A stretch of DNA of 64,000 nucleotides. It comes from Volucribacter amazonae. Its GTDB lineage: Bacteria; Pseudomonadota; Gammaproteobacteria; Enterobacterales; Pasteurellaceae. Every line of letters starts with the position of its first letter. Within the stretch, counting starts at the first letter, position 1. The translations under genes were made by a program, and so were the position numbers. The notes below the pieces were generated by a model. The model ran no database searches. It saw nothing but the letters and a program-made list of their open reading frames with translations, and was not told the DNA's origin. The stretch covers positions 496,001 to 560,000 of the forward strand of contig NZ_LWID01000001.1 of the NCBI RefSeq assembly GCF_029783845.1, read 5' to 3'. Shown here one piece after another: positions 1 through 10,200 of the stretch.

Positions 1-3000
1 CTGTTTGCAACAATATGGCTCGCATTAATTGAATTGGTGGCTATTTTGCTTGAAGTAATAGCATTACTTGCTATTTTATCTGCGGTTACGGTTCCGCTAG
101 CAATCAAGTCTCCTTTTAAGAAAATCTTAGCACTACCACTAATGGCTTTAACTTCAAAAGGTGCTGTATTATTGCCACTGGTTGGATCAATCAACAATAG
201 CTTATTTGTAGCGAGTACAATCTCACTAGCGATTTCATTAGCGTTGAGCGTTATCCCTGCTAACACTTTCTTACCGTTGCTAACCGTCTGAATCTTTACA
301 CCGTAAATACTTTGTACTTTTCCGCTTGTATCGCTAACCGTTTTTTGTAGGTTTGAGACAGTAGCTGACTGTGCGGATTGTCTGCTTTCTAAGTTAGTTA
401 TTTTGCTTGTTGCTGTTGATAATTGCTGTGTTATAGCTGTATTTTGTGTTGTTTGTGTTTCTTTCAACGTTTTAATATCAGCACTAACTGCATCTAACAA
501 CTTAGTATCTGTGTCCTCTGGTGCTTTCGTCCATTCTGTAGTAATGTTACCAATCTCTAATTGTGGATAGCCCACAATAGCATCAAAATTGGCTAATCTA
601 TTCTGCACATAAACATCAATAGTTCTAATTGTTTTGTTACCTGCAACTTTATAGCTTTTTGAGATACGCCCTTTAATGCTAGTAGGTAATACATTGGTTT
701 CACCATTTGAAAAGACTTCTACCCATTGAGTGGTATTGTCTGTGTATCTGATACCAACACATAGACCTATGCGGTTACTAGATAAATATGTAGTACTACC
801 TTTAAAGTTTGAGTATTCAATATAAATTGATACTGTTAAATCTAAAGGCGTGTTATTCATATATTCAACAATATACGGGCTTACTTCTAGTTTCGCTAAA
901 TCTCTACCAGTATATTTATCAAAAATAACTTCCGATCCAAGTATTAAATTACGTCCACCAATTTTAATATTATCTAAACGTGAACTTAAATTCTCAATAC
1001 TTTTAGCTTGTGTACTATTATTATCACTAACCGTTTTTTGTAGGTTTTGGATATTGCTTGTTACGTTATTAACTGTTGTGCTTAAACCGTTATATTTTTC
1101 AGTAATAGCTTTGTTGTTTTCACTAATACTATTTTGTAACGCTGTTACATTACCTTTTACACCTGCTAATTCTGTATTTAATGAATTAATACTTTGTGCT
1201 TGTGTTGAAGTATCATTAGCAATAGCACTAACGCTTTGTTGTAACCCTGCGATATTTTGTTTATTCGTTTTGGATTGGGCTGTAAGTGTTTTAATGCTTT
1301 CAGCAGTATTCTTGTTAGCTGTTTCTAAATTCGTGATTTTAGTACCGATTGATCTAGCTGTAGTAGTTAAACTGTTGCTGACCTGTTGCACACTATTTTT
1401 TACGCTATTTAAATCATTAGGAAATGTTTCACTTATATAGGTATCCATTTCATTTAATGAATTAACTAAATCAGTACTTAAACCCTGTAAGCTAATTTTA
1501 GGCAATTTTGTTGTAGGTATCTCGCCTGTAATGTTGTTAAATGTAATGGTTTCAATCTGACTTAATCCAATTTTCCCATTGATTTTACTTGCATCTATCG
1601 TATCAACATCTAAGGCTTTGTATTTATTCTCCTCTTTATTCCAAGTGTACAACTGCCCATTATAGCTAACTTGATTGTGTCCTATGTTGGTATTAACGTC
1701 TAGCTCATCAACGTATTTAATCAATTCAAGATTGCGAGCTGGTAGGGCAGTGTCGATAATGTCATTAACAATATTGCCCGATAACTTTTCGTTAAGGAAA
1801 GCTAGCTCTTGCTCAATATCTACGCCGCTTTCGCCTTTTAAGCCCTGTTGTTGGTAAAATGCCCCTGTGTTGATGCCACGCGTATGTCTTAGCCAGTAAT
1901 AGCGGATTTGTTTTGCCCCGACATTATGGCTGTAACTTTTGGCAAAAACTTTGGCAATTTTGACCGCACTTGAAAGCTGATTTTTTGCTGAGGCAAAAAT
2001 CTCTGTTTGGGTAAATTCATCAATATAATCCCATTCAAGACTAATGTCGCTTAATCCCCCAGTAACCCGCACGCCTGTAGGCATAGGTGGCTTATCTACG
2101 GTAAAGCTCTCGATTTTTTCGTTAATAAGCTGGCCGTCTTCGTTTTTCGCCGCAATCACTAAACGATATTCACCATTAGGTAAATCTTCCAACGTGAGAT
2201 TTGGGGTATTTAAACCGAGTTTGACATCATACAGGCTGCCGTCTTTATAAATCCGTACATCATATTTTACGCTACCTAATCCACTACTGGTGGTGGCGGT
2301 TACAGCAATCGCCCCATTTTCTGCGGTGCCAATATAAAGTTGTTGTAATTGTGGGGCTGTCAATAAAGTGGTTTTCTTAGGTTCAAAAAATGCCCCGTTA
2401 TCCACAATCGCTTCTTTTTGTGGCTCGTGCTGTAAGGCGGTAATACGGTATTTGCCTTTTTCTTCCTCGCTAATGGTTAAGGCTCGAAATAATTGCGAGC
2501 TGACTTGTTGGCTAGTGAGCGTCCATATCCCTTGCTCCTGTAAGCCTGTAGGCGGGCTATCAAGGGTAATTTGTTTACCCGCCACCGCTAATATTTTGAT
2601 ATTAACGGATTTTGCTGAGGAATTAATATAATTAAAATAGCTTTCCCCTTGTGGATCAATTTCACGATCAAGGGTAACCATTCGCCCATTCACTGCAACC
2701 ACACGTCCGCCAATGTCTGTACCCGCAAAATGGCTATCCGCAACTTGGATAATATCGCCGGGGATATGCATTAAGCCTTCCGCCCCTACACTAAAGGTAA
2801 CGGTTTTGGTTTCTAATTTCTCTGTTTGTAAAATCCATAAACCTGTGCGGTGGGCTTGTCCTCGGCTCGTACAACCAAAGGCAGTGATTTTTTTCAGGTT
2901 TAAGCCGTAACGGCGAATACTTTCATCATCAGACACATATTCAATGGTTTTTTCGTAATTATTCGTGGCATCGGCATATTCCACTTGTAACGCATTATGA

Positions 3001-4157
3001 CGGGCTTTCATTGCCGAATATTGATAACTAAACTCGCCATTAAGCACATTGGCATTAGTATAAGTCCAAACAGGATCGGCAGGGCGATCCATAATGACGG
3101 TGAGTTCACGCCCATTCCATACTGGCATTGCACGAAAAATTGAGCAAATATCATTAATCACTTCATAGGCTGAGCGTTGTTCAGTGATCCATGCATTACA
3201 GGTAAAACGTGGCTCTTGTCCGCCAAAACCGTCTGGCACAAGCTGATCGCAATATTGTGCCACTTGATATAATGCCCATTTATCTACGCCGAAATCCCCT
3301 AAGCGTTGCCCTAAGCCGTAACGTTTATTGGTTACAATATCATAAAGCACCCAAGCGGGATTATTTGTCCAAGCGATCTTAAAAGTGCCGTCCCACATGC
3401 CTTGATATTGACGTGTAATAGGATCGTAATTGCTCGGTACTTTGACCTTAATGCCAAGCACCTCATAAGTGCGGTTAGGTATTGAGCTAAAATATTCGGA
3501 ATCAAAATTCATTCCCACCACCGCCGTATTAGGGTAGGTAAATTCTGTATCAATAATTTCCGTATAACTGGCCCAAAGGGTATTATTTTGTAAACGTTGT
3601 GATTGACTATCCGCAGTGATTCGCTCCACTTTCACACGAAACGGCACAGGGGGCAAATCCTGATAAACAAATTGGCGTAAATATTGTGAACTATATTTGC
3701 CATGAATACTCACTGAGTAGCTTTTATCGCCAATGCTTATTTTCAAGTCCACATGGGTAGGATTAGTATCGCCCTGATCGTTTTGAGCAAATAAAGATTG
3801 TACCCCTAAGGTTAAGCGTAAACGGGTTACCTTGTTATCAGTAATAGTACGGGTAATCGGCGTGGTTTTACGAACTTGCGTTCCTACCGACACTTCTTTC
3901 TCAGAAGTATCAAATCCCGTTAAAATATCTTGATCTTGGCTACCAATTCGCCCCTCGGCGACCACGTTTTCAAAGTTATAGCTGTCATCGCTCGCTTGAA
4001 TAGGGGTGTTATCTAAAAAGACAGATTTTACCCCATCAACAAGCCCCTGAATTTCTCCCTCTGAAATAATCTCAACAATCTTAACCTTCTGTTTAGAACG
4101 TCCGCTTTCTTTGGCTTCCACTGGCGTACGACCGCCACCACCTTGACTACCGCCCAT
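1..4157 (-). CDS. J: Phage tail host-specificity protein J, truncated by window edge
   Basis: Lambda gpJ-like central tail fibre protein that forms the tail tip and binds the receptor. The reading frame opens at the ATG at 4157 (protein begins MGGSQGGGGR) and stays open for about 1,385 codons to the window edge, so the C-terminus is missing. The N-terminal two thirds carry typical gpJ stretches such as FRAMPVWNGRELTVIMDRP and fibronectin-like segments. The visible C-terminal part (below about 1.9 kb) is a long repetitive helical stalk of NLQKTVSD-type repeats followed by a DUF1983-like region, the part that usually varies with host range. It is last in the run H-M-L-K-I-J. Identification is firm; the receptor cannot be inferred. 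Confidence 0.95.
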   Translation of the reverse strand, partial: MGGSQGGGGRTPVEAKESGRSKQKVKIVEIISEGEIQGLVDGVKSVFLDNTPIQASDDSYNFENVVAEGRIGSQDQDILTGFDTSEKEVSVGTQVRKTTPITRTITDNKVTRLRLTLGVQSLFAQNDQGDTNPTHVDLKISIGDKSYSVSIHGKYSSQYLRQFVYQDLPPVPFRVKVERITADSQSQRLQNNTLWASYTEIIDTEFTYPNTAVVGMNFDSEYFSSIPNRTYEVLGIKVKVPSNYDPITRQYQGMWDGTFKIAWTNNPAWVLYDIVTNKRYGLGQRLGDFGVDKWALYQVAQYCDQLVPDGFGGQEPRFTCNAWITEQRSAYEVINDICSIFRAMPVWNGRELTVIMDRPADPVWTYTNANVLNGEFSYQYSAMKARHNALQVEYADATNNYEKTIEYVSDDESIRRYGLNLKKITAFGCTSRGQAHRTGLWILQTEKLETKTVTFSVGAEGLMHIPGDIIQVADSHFAGTDIGGRVVAVNGRMVTLDREIDPQGESYFNYINSSAKSVNIKILAVAGKQITLDSPPTGLQEQGIWTLTSQQVSSQLFRALTISEEEKGKYRITALQHEPQKEAIVDNGAFFEPKKTTLLTAPQLQQLYIGTAENGAIAVTATTSSGLGSVKYDVRIYKDGSLYDVKLGLNTPNLTLEDLPNGEYRLVIAAKNEDGQLINEKIESFTVDKPPMPTGVRVTGGLSDISLEWDYIDEFTQTEIFASAKNQLSSAVKIAKVFAKSYSHNVGAKQIRYYWLRHTRGINTGAFYQQQGLKGESGVDIEQELAFLNEKLSGNIVNDIIDTALPARNLELIKYVDELDVNTNIGHNQVSYNGQLYTWNKEENKYKALDVDTIDASKINGKIGLSQIETITFNNITGEIPTTKLPKISLQGLSTDLVNSLNEMDTYISETFPNDLNSVKNSVQQVSNSLTTTARSIGTKITNLETANKNTAESIKTLTAQSKTNKQNIAGLQQSVSAIANDTSTQAQSINSLNTELAGVKGNVTALQNSISENNKAITEKYNGLSTTVNNVTSNIQNLQKTVSDNNSTQAKSIENLSSRLDNIKIGGRNLILGSEVIFDKYTGRDLAKLEVSPYIVEYMNNTPLDLTVSIYIEYSNFKGSTTYLSSNRIGLCVGIRYTDNTTQWVEVFSNGETNVLPTSIKGRISKSYKVAGNKTIRTIDVYVQNRLANFDAIVGYPQLEIGNITTEWTKAPEDTDTKLLDAVSADIKTLKETQTTQNTAITQQLSTATSKITNLESRQSAQSATVSNLQKTVSDTSGKVQSIYGVKIQTVSNGKKVLAGITLNANEIASEIVLATNKLLLIDPTSGNNTAPFEVKAISGSAKIFLKGDLIASGTVTADKIASNAITSSKIATNSINASHIVAN

Positions 4158-4166
4158 ATTCTCTCC

Positions 4167-4796
4167 TTAACTTATCTTTATTTGACCTTTTCTAAAACCC
4201 ACTGAGGAATTATCTTGTGTTGCTGAGTCAACATCATAGGTTTCTACCCCTTGCGAAATAACTAATGAGCCGGTACGAATTTGCCCATAAGCCAATGGCA
4301 CCATTTTGCCCTGTGCCACCATATTGCTAAGATTGGAAAAAGAGGTAGAACGTGTTTTTTCCGTATCATTGCCGTTATTGCTCATATTAGGGGTTTTTGT
4401 TAGCATTTGTGCTACCCCTCCGACTAATAACCCAACTCCTAAAGTACCTATTGCCGCTCCAACACCTGTCCAAGAAAGAGCAAAGCCTACGACAACCATT
4501 ATTGCTCCTACAATGGTTTGAAATATTCCTATGCCAGATTTTTTTGCTCCTTTTAATACTGGCGTAAAATGCACTGTCATATTGTCTTTTAAACGGTAAA
4601 ACATCCCTTTTTCAAGAAAACGATTATCCAGATAATCCTTACCGATACGGATTTTAAATAACCCCTGTTGCATAAACTGACGTAATGCCGGATTTTGCGT
4701 GGTTAATGCGCGGATAATCTCAGCGACATTCTGACAATCTAAGCAGAATACTGTGCCAAACTGTTTAAGGGAACCGTAAAATCTAACCTTGACCAT
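4167..4796 (-). CDS. I: Tail assembly protein I
   Basis: A 209-residue lambda gpI-like tail tip assembly protein. The N-terminal 75 residues look like the ubiquitin-like fold of this family (MVKVRFYGSLKQFG), followed by a glycine-rich hydrophobic stretch at about residues 90-130 and a C-terminus ending near VPLAYGQIRTGS, which is usual for gpI. The start overlaps the 3' end of gene K by 58 bases, suggesting translational coupling, and gene J follows after 9 bases. In lambda, I and K act in tail tip assembly and are absent from the mature particle; here that role is inferred from family and position. Confidence 0.9.
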   Translation of the reverse strand: MVKVRFYGSLKQFGTVFCLDCQNVAEIIRALTTQNPALRQFMQQGLFKIRIGKDYLDNRFLEKGMFYRLKDNMTVHFTPVLKGAKKSGIGIFQTIVGAIMVVVGFALSWTGVGAAIGTLGVGLLVGGVAQMLTKTPNMSNNGNDTEKTRSTSFSNLSNMVAQGKMVPLAYGQIRTGSLVISQGVETYDVDSATQDNSSVGFRKGQIKIS

Positions 4797-5482
4797 TGTC
4801 TAAATCTCCAAATGCTATGAGTATGCTTTAACCAATACCCATCGTATAAATCGCGTTTTGATAAACGCTTAGGGGAATGATGTAATACCTGTTGATCGCC
4901 AAGATAAATGGCTGCGTGATTGGGGACTTCTGCCCCCACTTGCATTAAAATAATATCGCCAATTTGCACCGCACTTTCCGCTGGCAACCGCTCAAAGCCG
5001 TATTGAGTCATATTGTCTAAATACAAATTTTGTCCCGTTTCCCACCAATAATCCGCACGCTCAAAATCAGGCAATTCCTCGCCAGCTAAACGGTAAAAAT
5101 CCCGAAAAAGGGAATAGCAATCCGTTACACCATGTTCAAAAGGTCGCCCTAGTAAAGGGGGGATATAGGCAAAGCGATGGACTTCATTGTTGGCAACTAA
5201 CCACCAATCTAAGCCAGAATAAAGCTGCATTTGCCGATCCATCGGCGATAATCTCGGCTCGCCCTTAGGGTGGGAATGTACCAAGGCAACAATGCCATCA
5301 TATTGGCTAGCTTGAATAAAGTCCTCTGGGGCAATTTCAAAAAAGTTCTCAGGGTCTTGTGCGATATTTTGACAAGGGATAAACACCTGTTGCTTGCCCC
5401 TAAAAACAACAAAACCGCAACATTCTTGCGGTTCACATTGTTTGGCATAAGCCAGTATTGTTTGTTTTAAGGCTAACATCAT
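4739..5482 (-). CDS. K: Tail assembly protein K (JAB protease plus NlpC/P60 domain)
   Basis: A 247-residue two-domain hydrolase of the lambda gpK type. The N-terminal JAB/MPN metalloprotease domain shows the JAMM signature HSHPKGEPRLSPMD near residue 70. The C-terminal NlpC/P60 cysteine peptidase shows GVTDCYSLFRDFYR (catalytic Cys) and HAAIYLGDQQVLHH (catalytic His). Such proteins process tail tip components or open peptidoglycan during entry. The start has a strong GGGGA ribosome binding site on the minus strand. It sits between L and I with a 58-base overlap into I. All catalytic motifs are present, so both domains are probably active. Confidence 0.93.
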   Translation of the reverse strand: MMLALKQTILAYAKQCEPQECCGFVVFRGKQQVFIPCQNIAQDPENFFEIAPEDFIQASQYDGIVALVHSHPKGEPRLSPMDRQMQLYSGLDWWLVANNEVHRFAYIPPLLGRPFEHGVTDCYSLFRDFYRLAGEELPDFERADYWWETGQNLYLDNMTQYGFERLPAESAVQIGDIILMQVGAEVPNHAAIYLGDQQVLHHSPKRLSKRDLYDGYWLKHTHSIWRFRQWSRLDFTVPLNSLAQYSA

Positions 5483-5487
5483 TCCCC

Positions 5488-6201
5488 CTAAGCTAATTTA
5501 TTCACACTCACAAACCCACCAAAATTGGCAAGGTTACCCCGCAATTTACAGCCCGTATGAAGACGGCTACATTTATCTTTTGTCATATCAATAACAGGCT
5601 GATCTTTTTCATCGGCAACCGCAGGACCAGTGTAACCACATTCACTGCTACGATATAACCAACAACAGGTTACTGTGACTAAGCGTGAAGAAATCATCGC
5701 ATTATCCGTTTCTAACGGTAAGGCTAAGGTAAAGCTCGCAATATCCTGTTTCAAGCTAGAGAGTTGCTCAATCACAAAGACACTCAACGCCTCTTGCGTA
5801 GGATCGGCTTGTGGATTCCCCTCAGCAAAATTAACCGCATCAAGATATTGGGCATAAATCAAACGCCGTCGCACAATAGCCCCAAGGCATTGTTCAAAAC
5901 GCTCAATCAATCCTGTGATAAAACCATTAATATTGGCTAAGGTTAAGGTTGGACGATTGCTCGGTCCCTGCCCAGAGAGTTCAAAACCGTCCGCTTTTAC
6001 CCCATAAGGCTGATAAACCTTCCCTTGCCAAGTAATAGGTTGCATCATCTGATTACTCCCCGCATAAAAGCGATAAAGTTCGCCATTGATGCCATCTCTA
6101 TCCTTAAGCCCACGTAAATCCACCTCAAACAATTCCACCATAGCATCTTGTTCAAGGCGAGCTAAATCCAGTTTCATTTGGTTGGTGATGATATTGGGCA
6201 T
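5488..6201 (-). CDS. L: Minor tail protein L
   Basis: A 237-residue lambda gpL-like minor tail protein of the tail tip. The C-terminal half contains four spaced cysteines (VTCCWLYRSSECGYTG and, later, KCSRLHTGCKLRGN), the pattern that binds an iron-sulfur cluster in lambda gpL. The N-terminus carries the family's VELFEVDL stretch. It overlaps the 3' end of M by a single base and ends 5 bases before K, an arrangement typical of a tightly packed tail operon. The cluster is inferred from the conserved cysteines. Confidence 0.92.
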   Translation of the reverse strand: MPNIITNQMKLDLARLEQDAMVELFEVDLRGLKDRDGINGELYRFYAGSNQMMQPITWQGKVYQPYGVKADGFELSGQGPSNRPTLTLANINGFITGLIERFEQCLGAIVRRRLIYAQYLDAVNFAEGNPQADPTQEALSVFVIEQLSSLKQDIASFTLALPLETDNAMISSRLVTVTCCWLYRSSECGYTGPAVADEKDQPVIDMTKDKCSRLHTGCKLRGNLANFGGFVSVNKLA

Positions 6202-6533
6202 TACACAACTTCCTCAAAAGTACAATTAAACTCAATATGGGTTTTTCCCACAATTTGCCCCCATTTAGGGCAAACCACTTTGATAAGATTTTCTTTCGGT
6301 TTTTCTCGAAATAAAAAAGCGGTAACCCCGCCTTTTTTAATCAAAAACTGTTCAAACTGTTTCGCTTGTCGATGATTAAGGTTGAAGGTTAATTGATATT
6401 CCCGTAATAAAGGATTAAGTCCATCAACTTGACGTTGCTGATAACCGTCTCCAAATTGATTTACCTTGCGACGAGGTTCACTAGCTATGCTGTAACCCGG
6501 TTTAGGGCAATAAGCTAAGATCTCTAATGTCAT
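6201..6533 (-). CDS. M: Minor tail protein M
   Basis: A 110-residue lambda gpM-like tail tip protein. The order H-M-L-K-I-J is exactly that of lambda, and the protein has the family's length and motifs (RKVNQFGDGYQQRQVDG, a small beta-rich protein). It begins one base after the stop of the tape measure gene and shares a base with L, so translation is probably coupled. Its role is docking between tape measure and tip, by family. Confidence 0.9.
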   Translation of the reverse strand: MTLEILAYCPKPGYSIASEPRRKVNQFGDGYQQRQVDGLNPLLREYQLTFNLNHRQAKQFEQFLIKKGGVTAFLFREKPKENLIKVVCPKWGQIVGKTHIEFNCTFEEVV

Positions 6534-9500
6534 TTATCCTCCTGATAAGAGCCCACCCGGGCGACGTTGTTTATGTAATACGGCTAAAACAGCAGCTTCT
6601 AACTCTCTTCCCAATGTTGCGGCTTGTTGAGCCTGTTGTTTAGTATCACTCTCTTCATTACCTGACTTATCAATATTGATCGTAATATTCACTTGCGAAG
6701 TTGTTTGCCCATTTGATGGGGAAAAATTTGTATTTTGACGAGGGACAGCAGGGATTGCGATACCTCCCCCAGTGGCAAAACCACGACGAGGAACAATGCC
6801 ATAATTAAGCTGATCTAAAAAGCCCCGACCTAAACGAGCAGTAGCCTCTTTAGTTATCACATATTCGCCACGATGGACAATGCCCGCAGGAGCATATTTA
6901 CCGCCATCTCCCGTATAACCACCACTAGCAAATCCTACACTAGAAATTTTGGTAATTAAGCCCATACCTTGTGCCATTAATGCCATACTTTTACCAATCC
7001 TTTCCGCATAGGTCATACTATCCCAATCGTTCATCACTTTTATGGCGGCACTATAAATATTGACCATACCTTCCGCAATGGCAAAGGCTTTCGCCGTAGC
7101 GAAAATGGTTTTATAAGCGGCTGATTGTTTCCCCGCAGATTGTTCCACCATGGATGCCATTTGTTCAAAGCTAGATCCTAAAGCCGATAAGCCTTCAGAA
7201 TAAGCGGTCAAATCTTTTTGCTGTTGATCATATTTATAACGATCAATAATTTGCTGTTTACGCCGCTGGAATTCCTCCTCAGTCATCAACTTTTGCTCGT
7301 TGAAGGCTTGTAATAAAGCCAGTTCTTGGCTTTGCTGATTTTGTATTGCTTGATTTGGATCGTAAAGGGCTTGCATTTGATCTAATGGAGATACGGCATT
7401 TTGTGCTACAGTTTGGGCATATTGAAACTTGGCATTTTGTTTAGCTCGAGTTGCTTCCAATGAACCTAATGCGCCTGCCTTTTGCAACTCATCAATTTCT
7501 TGTGTTTGTTGATCAAGTTGGTGTTTAGCGGCAAGTTTTACATCGTATCTGGCGGCTAATTCTGCACGTTGTTTAGCATAACGTTGAACAATCAATGTTT
7601 TTGCTTGCTCTACTTCTTCATAGCTGGCTATGCTATGTTTCAATTTCTCCGCCAATTCTTGCAAAGAACGTTGTTCTTCAAGTTGAATCGTTTGCCAAGT
7701 ATTTGCCCCAGTGCGTTCAAGTTGATAAAAATAATCTGTCCATTCTTTGCGTAACTCTTGCGTGGTTTTTTTGGCACTTGCTTTCAGGTTTTTACTTAAT
7801 GTTTGGCTTTGTTTATCCTTTTCATACATTCCCCCTAATTGCCCCGCCATATTAAGCATAGTCTGTAAGCTCTCAGCGGAAAGATTAATGGCTTGTGCCG
7901 CACTTTCTGCCGCTTCAATATCCCCTGTGGCAATCGCTTTTAATACTTCAGCATATTCTTTACCGGTTACCCCAAGGGTTTGATAAAGCCCTGCCAGTAC
8001 ATAAGCCTCTTTATTATGCCCTGCGGTTTCAAGAGTTAAAATCTCAAGGCGTTGAGAAACCTCTTGTTCTTTCTCGGCTAGCTTTTTGAGAGCCTGTTCA
8101 AAATCAATAATGGCTTGCTCGCTTTGTTTGGTACTATCGGTTAACTCATCAAGGCTTAGTGGCACATTTTGAATAACCTTTTCTACCAAATCTGCTTGAA
8201 TTCCCATGACTTTTAAATGTTGTTTGAACTCCTCAATGTTTTTGCCGCTACGGATAAAGGTTTTCCCCAGTTGAGTAAGCTGTTTTTCTAAAGCCGATAG
8301 ATCGATATTTTGATTTTCTTTTAATTGCTCTAATTCCGCTTGCAATTTTTGGATATTTTTTAACTCTTTTTCACTGATAGGCAATCCAAATTGCCAAGCG
8401 GCTTGTTGAATGATACTAATAGCTTGTTGTGTTTTTTTGATTTGTTCTTCGTAGTTTTCTAACTGTTCTAATTGTTGATGAATCTTTAAGTTTAAAGCGG
8501 ATTCAGTCAAGTTGTCGTAACTTTCCGCTAAACGATCATTGGCACTGGCAGTATCAAGTGCCTGTTCTCTGGCTTGTTTGGCTTGATAAACAAAAGAAAC
8601 TAAAGCCCCTATTGCAATAGTTGCTGCTCCAGCGGGTCCACCTATTAAGCCCATTGCGGCTTGTAGACCTTTAGTGGCTCTAGTCGCTAATACTTTCGTA
8701 TAGGTAAGATTTTGCTGAGCTAGCGTTTCTGCATCTGTGAGCTGTTTTATCCGCACGCTTTGAGCTTCTATTTGATGACGAATAGCAATTCTTTGCTGTT
8801 CTATTGTGCTTAATCTTAGCTGTCTTTCTAAAAGGCGTTGTGTTGATTGTGCTTCTTTTAATTCTGCTTGAACCTTATTGTGAATTGCCTGCGCCTCTTT
8901 TATTGTCTCAGACGTGTTTTTAGCGATAGCATAACTTTTTCTGACTAATGCGGCGGTATATTTCCCTATATGCCCTAAGGATAAGGCGGCAATAAATAAG
9001 CCAGCCATTTTTATTGTTTCCTCTAAATTTTGGGCAACATAATCAATAGCTTCCGCAAGTTTTTGTGAAACACCATGAGCCTGATCCACTTCGCCGACAA
9101 ATTTTGTCATTGCGGTGCTTAAATTACCAAAAGCGCCGTTAACCGTTAAAGCCGTTTGGCGGTGTAACTCATCAACGCTGGTTTTGGCTTTGCGTAAGCC
9201 CTCAATCATTTTCTCTGCACTAATTTCGCCTTTATCTACCATCGCCTTAAGCTGAGCAGTGGTTAAACCTAGCCCATTGGCAATGGCTTGGATTACCGCA
9301 GGGGTTTGGGTCATTAAGGAATTAAACTCTTGAGCTTTGAGCTTACCCATTAATAAAGATTGACTAAATTGAATTAACGCATTAGAAGCTGTTGCCGTGC
9401 TTGCTCCAGAAATCGCCACAGCTTTGGATACGGTCTCTGTTAAATTTGCGACATCCGCTTGATTAAGCCCCAATTGTTTGGCATTTTGTGCGAAAGTTTG

Positions 9501-9869
9501 ATAAACCGAGGAAGTTGCTTCTACACTTTGAGCGGTTCGCATAGAAATATCAAACACATTGGCTAAGGCTTGACTTTGGGCGGTAGCTGATTCGGTAACC
9601 AATGCCATTTTATTGCGTAATTCGGTGTAGCTATCGGCTTGAGCTAACGCACTTTTGACTATATTTTTTCCAATCGTTAATTTTACAGCCCATCTTGTCC
9701 AAGAATTGGAACTATCAATGGAGTTCATTGCTTTTTCAATATTACCCAAATATTGGGTAGTGCGTTCAGAAAACTGTTTGGCTTTTTGTTGGGCTTTGTG
9801 TAAGTTTTGCTGGAATTTAACTTGATCTAAACTAAGCTGAATATTGAGATGACCTAATCCACCAGACAT
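6534..9869 (-). CDS. H: Tail tape measure protein H
   Basis: A 1,111-residue tape measure protein that sets tail length and probably helps DNA entry. The ATG at 9869 is preferred over one four codons upstream because a GGAG ribosome binding site lies 8 bases before it. The N-terminal 300 residues match the lambda-type tape measure domain (GKLKAQEFNSLMTQTPAVIQ, KGEISAEKMIEGLRKAK). A hydrophobic segment lies near residue 410, followed by long coiled coil (about 440-900). The C-terminus holds the usual SGGYTGDGGKYAPAGIVHRG motif. An intrinsic terminator lies directly upstream, so late transcripts must read through it. Confidence 0.96.
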   Translation of the reverse strand: MSGGLGHLNIQLSLDQVKFQQNLHKAQQKAKQFSERTTQYLGNIEKAMNSIDSSNSWTRWAVKLTIGKNIVKSALAQADSYTELRNKMALVTESATAQSQALANVFDISMRTAQSVEATSSVYQTFAQNAKQLGLNQADVANLTETVSKAVAISGASTATASNALIQFSQSLLMGKLKAQEFNSLMTQTPAVIQAIANGLGLTTAQLKAMVDKGEISAEKMIEGLRKAKTSVDELHRQTALTVNGAFGNLSTAMTKFVGEVDQAHGVSQKLAEAIDYVAQNLEETIKMAGLFIAALSLGHIGKYTAALVRKSYAIAKNTSETIKEAQAIHNKVQAELKEAQSTQRLLERQLRLSTIEQQRIAIRHQIEAQSVRIKQLTDAETLAQQNLTYTKVLATRATKGLQAAMGLIGGPAGAATIAIGALVSFVYQAKQAREQALDTASANDRLAESYDNLTESALNLKIHQQLEQLENYEEQIKKTQQAISIIQQAAWQFGLPISEKELKNIQKLQAELEQLKENQNIDLSALEKQLTQLGKTFIRSGKNIEEFKQHLKVMGIQADLVEKVIQNVPLSLDELTDSTKQSEQAIIDFEQALKKLAEKEQEVSQRLEILTLETAGHNKEAYVLAGLYQTLGVTGKEYAEVLKAIATGDIEAAESAAQAINLSAESLQTMLNMAGQLGGMYEKDKQSQTLSKNLKASAKKTTQELRKEWTDYFYQLERTGANTWQTIQLEEQRSLQELAEKLKHSIASYEEVEQAKTLIVQRYAKQRAELAARYDVKLAAKHQLDQQTQEIDELQKAGALGSLEATRAKQNAKFQYAQTVAQNAVSPLDQMQALYDPNQAIQNQQSQELALLQAFNEQKLMTEEEFQRRKQQIIDRYKYDQQQKDLTAYSEGLSALGSSFEQMASMVEQSAGKQSAAYKTIFATAKAFAIAEGMVNIYSAAIKVMNDWDSMTYAERIGKSMALMAQGMGLITKISSVGFASGGYTGDGGKYAPAGIVHRGEYVITKEATARLGRGFLDQLNYGIVPRRGFATGGGIAIPAVPRQNTNFSPSNGQTTSQVNITINIDKSGNEESDTKQQAQQAATLGRELEAAVLAVLHKQRRPGGLLSGG

Positions 9870-9881
9870 AATTTTCTCCAT

Positions 9882-9906
9882 AAAAAAAGCCCGCCAAAGC
9901 GAGCTT
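9882..9906 (-). terminator. Intrinsic terminator just upstream of the tape measure gene
   Basis: On the minus strand AAGCTCGC pairs with GCGGGCTT (one wobble) across a short loop and is followed by seven T. It ends the accessory block transcript about 15 bases before gene H, so tail expression needs antitermination, presumably by Q. Confidence 0.75.
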
Positions 9907-9926
9907 TATATTGTTGTTAAAGATGA

Positions 9927-10196
9927 TTATTTGATGATGATATATTTAACCCCGTTATCGGTTGGTTTCGACAGATCTTTTTTTATTTTTTGCTGCAACC
10001 AATAAGAGAAAGTACTTAAACCAATCAGTAGTGCCACTAAAAAGAGACCTGCCACTTTTAATATCGTCCAGAAAAGTTCTGAATCTTTTACCATAACCCA
10101 CAAAACAAAACCACAAAAATAGAGGAAAAAAAACACTATAATAAAAAAGCAAATATTCAGTATTTTGCAAGCACATTTATCAATAAATTCTAACAT
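9927..10196 (-). CDS. Small phage membrane protein of unknown function
   Basis: An 89-residue protein whose ATG at 10196 is preceded by GAGAGGAT; longer upstream starts would overlap the neighbouring gene heavily. It has a very hydrophobic first half (ILNICFFIIVFFFLYF) and a second hydrophobic stretch (GLFLVALLIGLS), so two membrane helices, and a short charged tail rich in Lys and Asp. It follows another membrane gene by 4 bases and precedes the terminator in front of gene H. I do not recognise the family. Position among accessory genes in the tail operon suggests a lysogenic conversion or exclusion gene, which is a guess. Confidence 0.65.
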   Translation of the reverse strand: MLEFIDKCACKILNICFFIIVFFFLYFCGFVLWVMVKDSELFWTILKVAGLFLVALLIGLSTFSYWLQQKIKKDLSKPTDNGVKYIIIK

Positions 10197-10200
10197 CACT

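Noticed and set aside
34..2910. Several open frames on the plus strand (for example 850-1440)
   Set aside because: They lie opposite gene J, have no ribosome binding sites and read as the low-complexity complement of its repetitive stalk.
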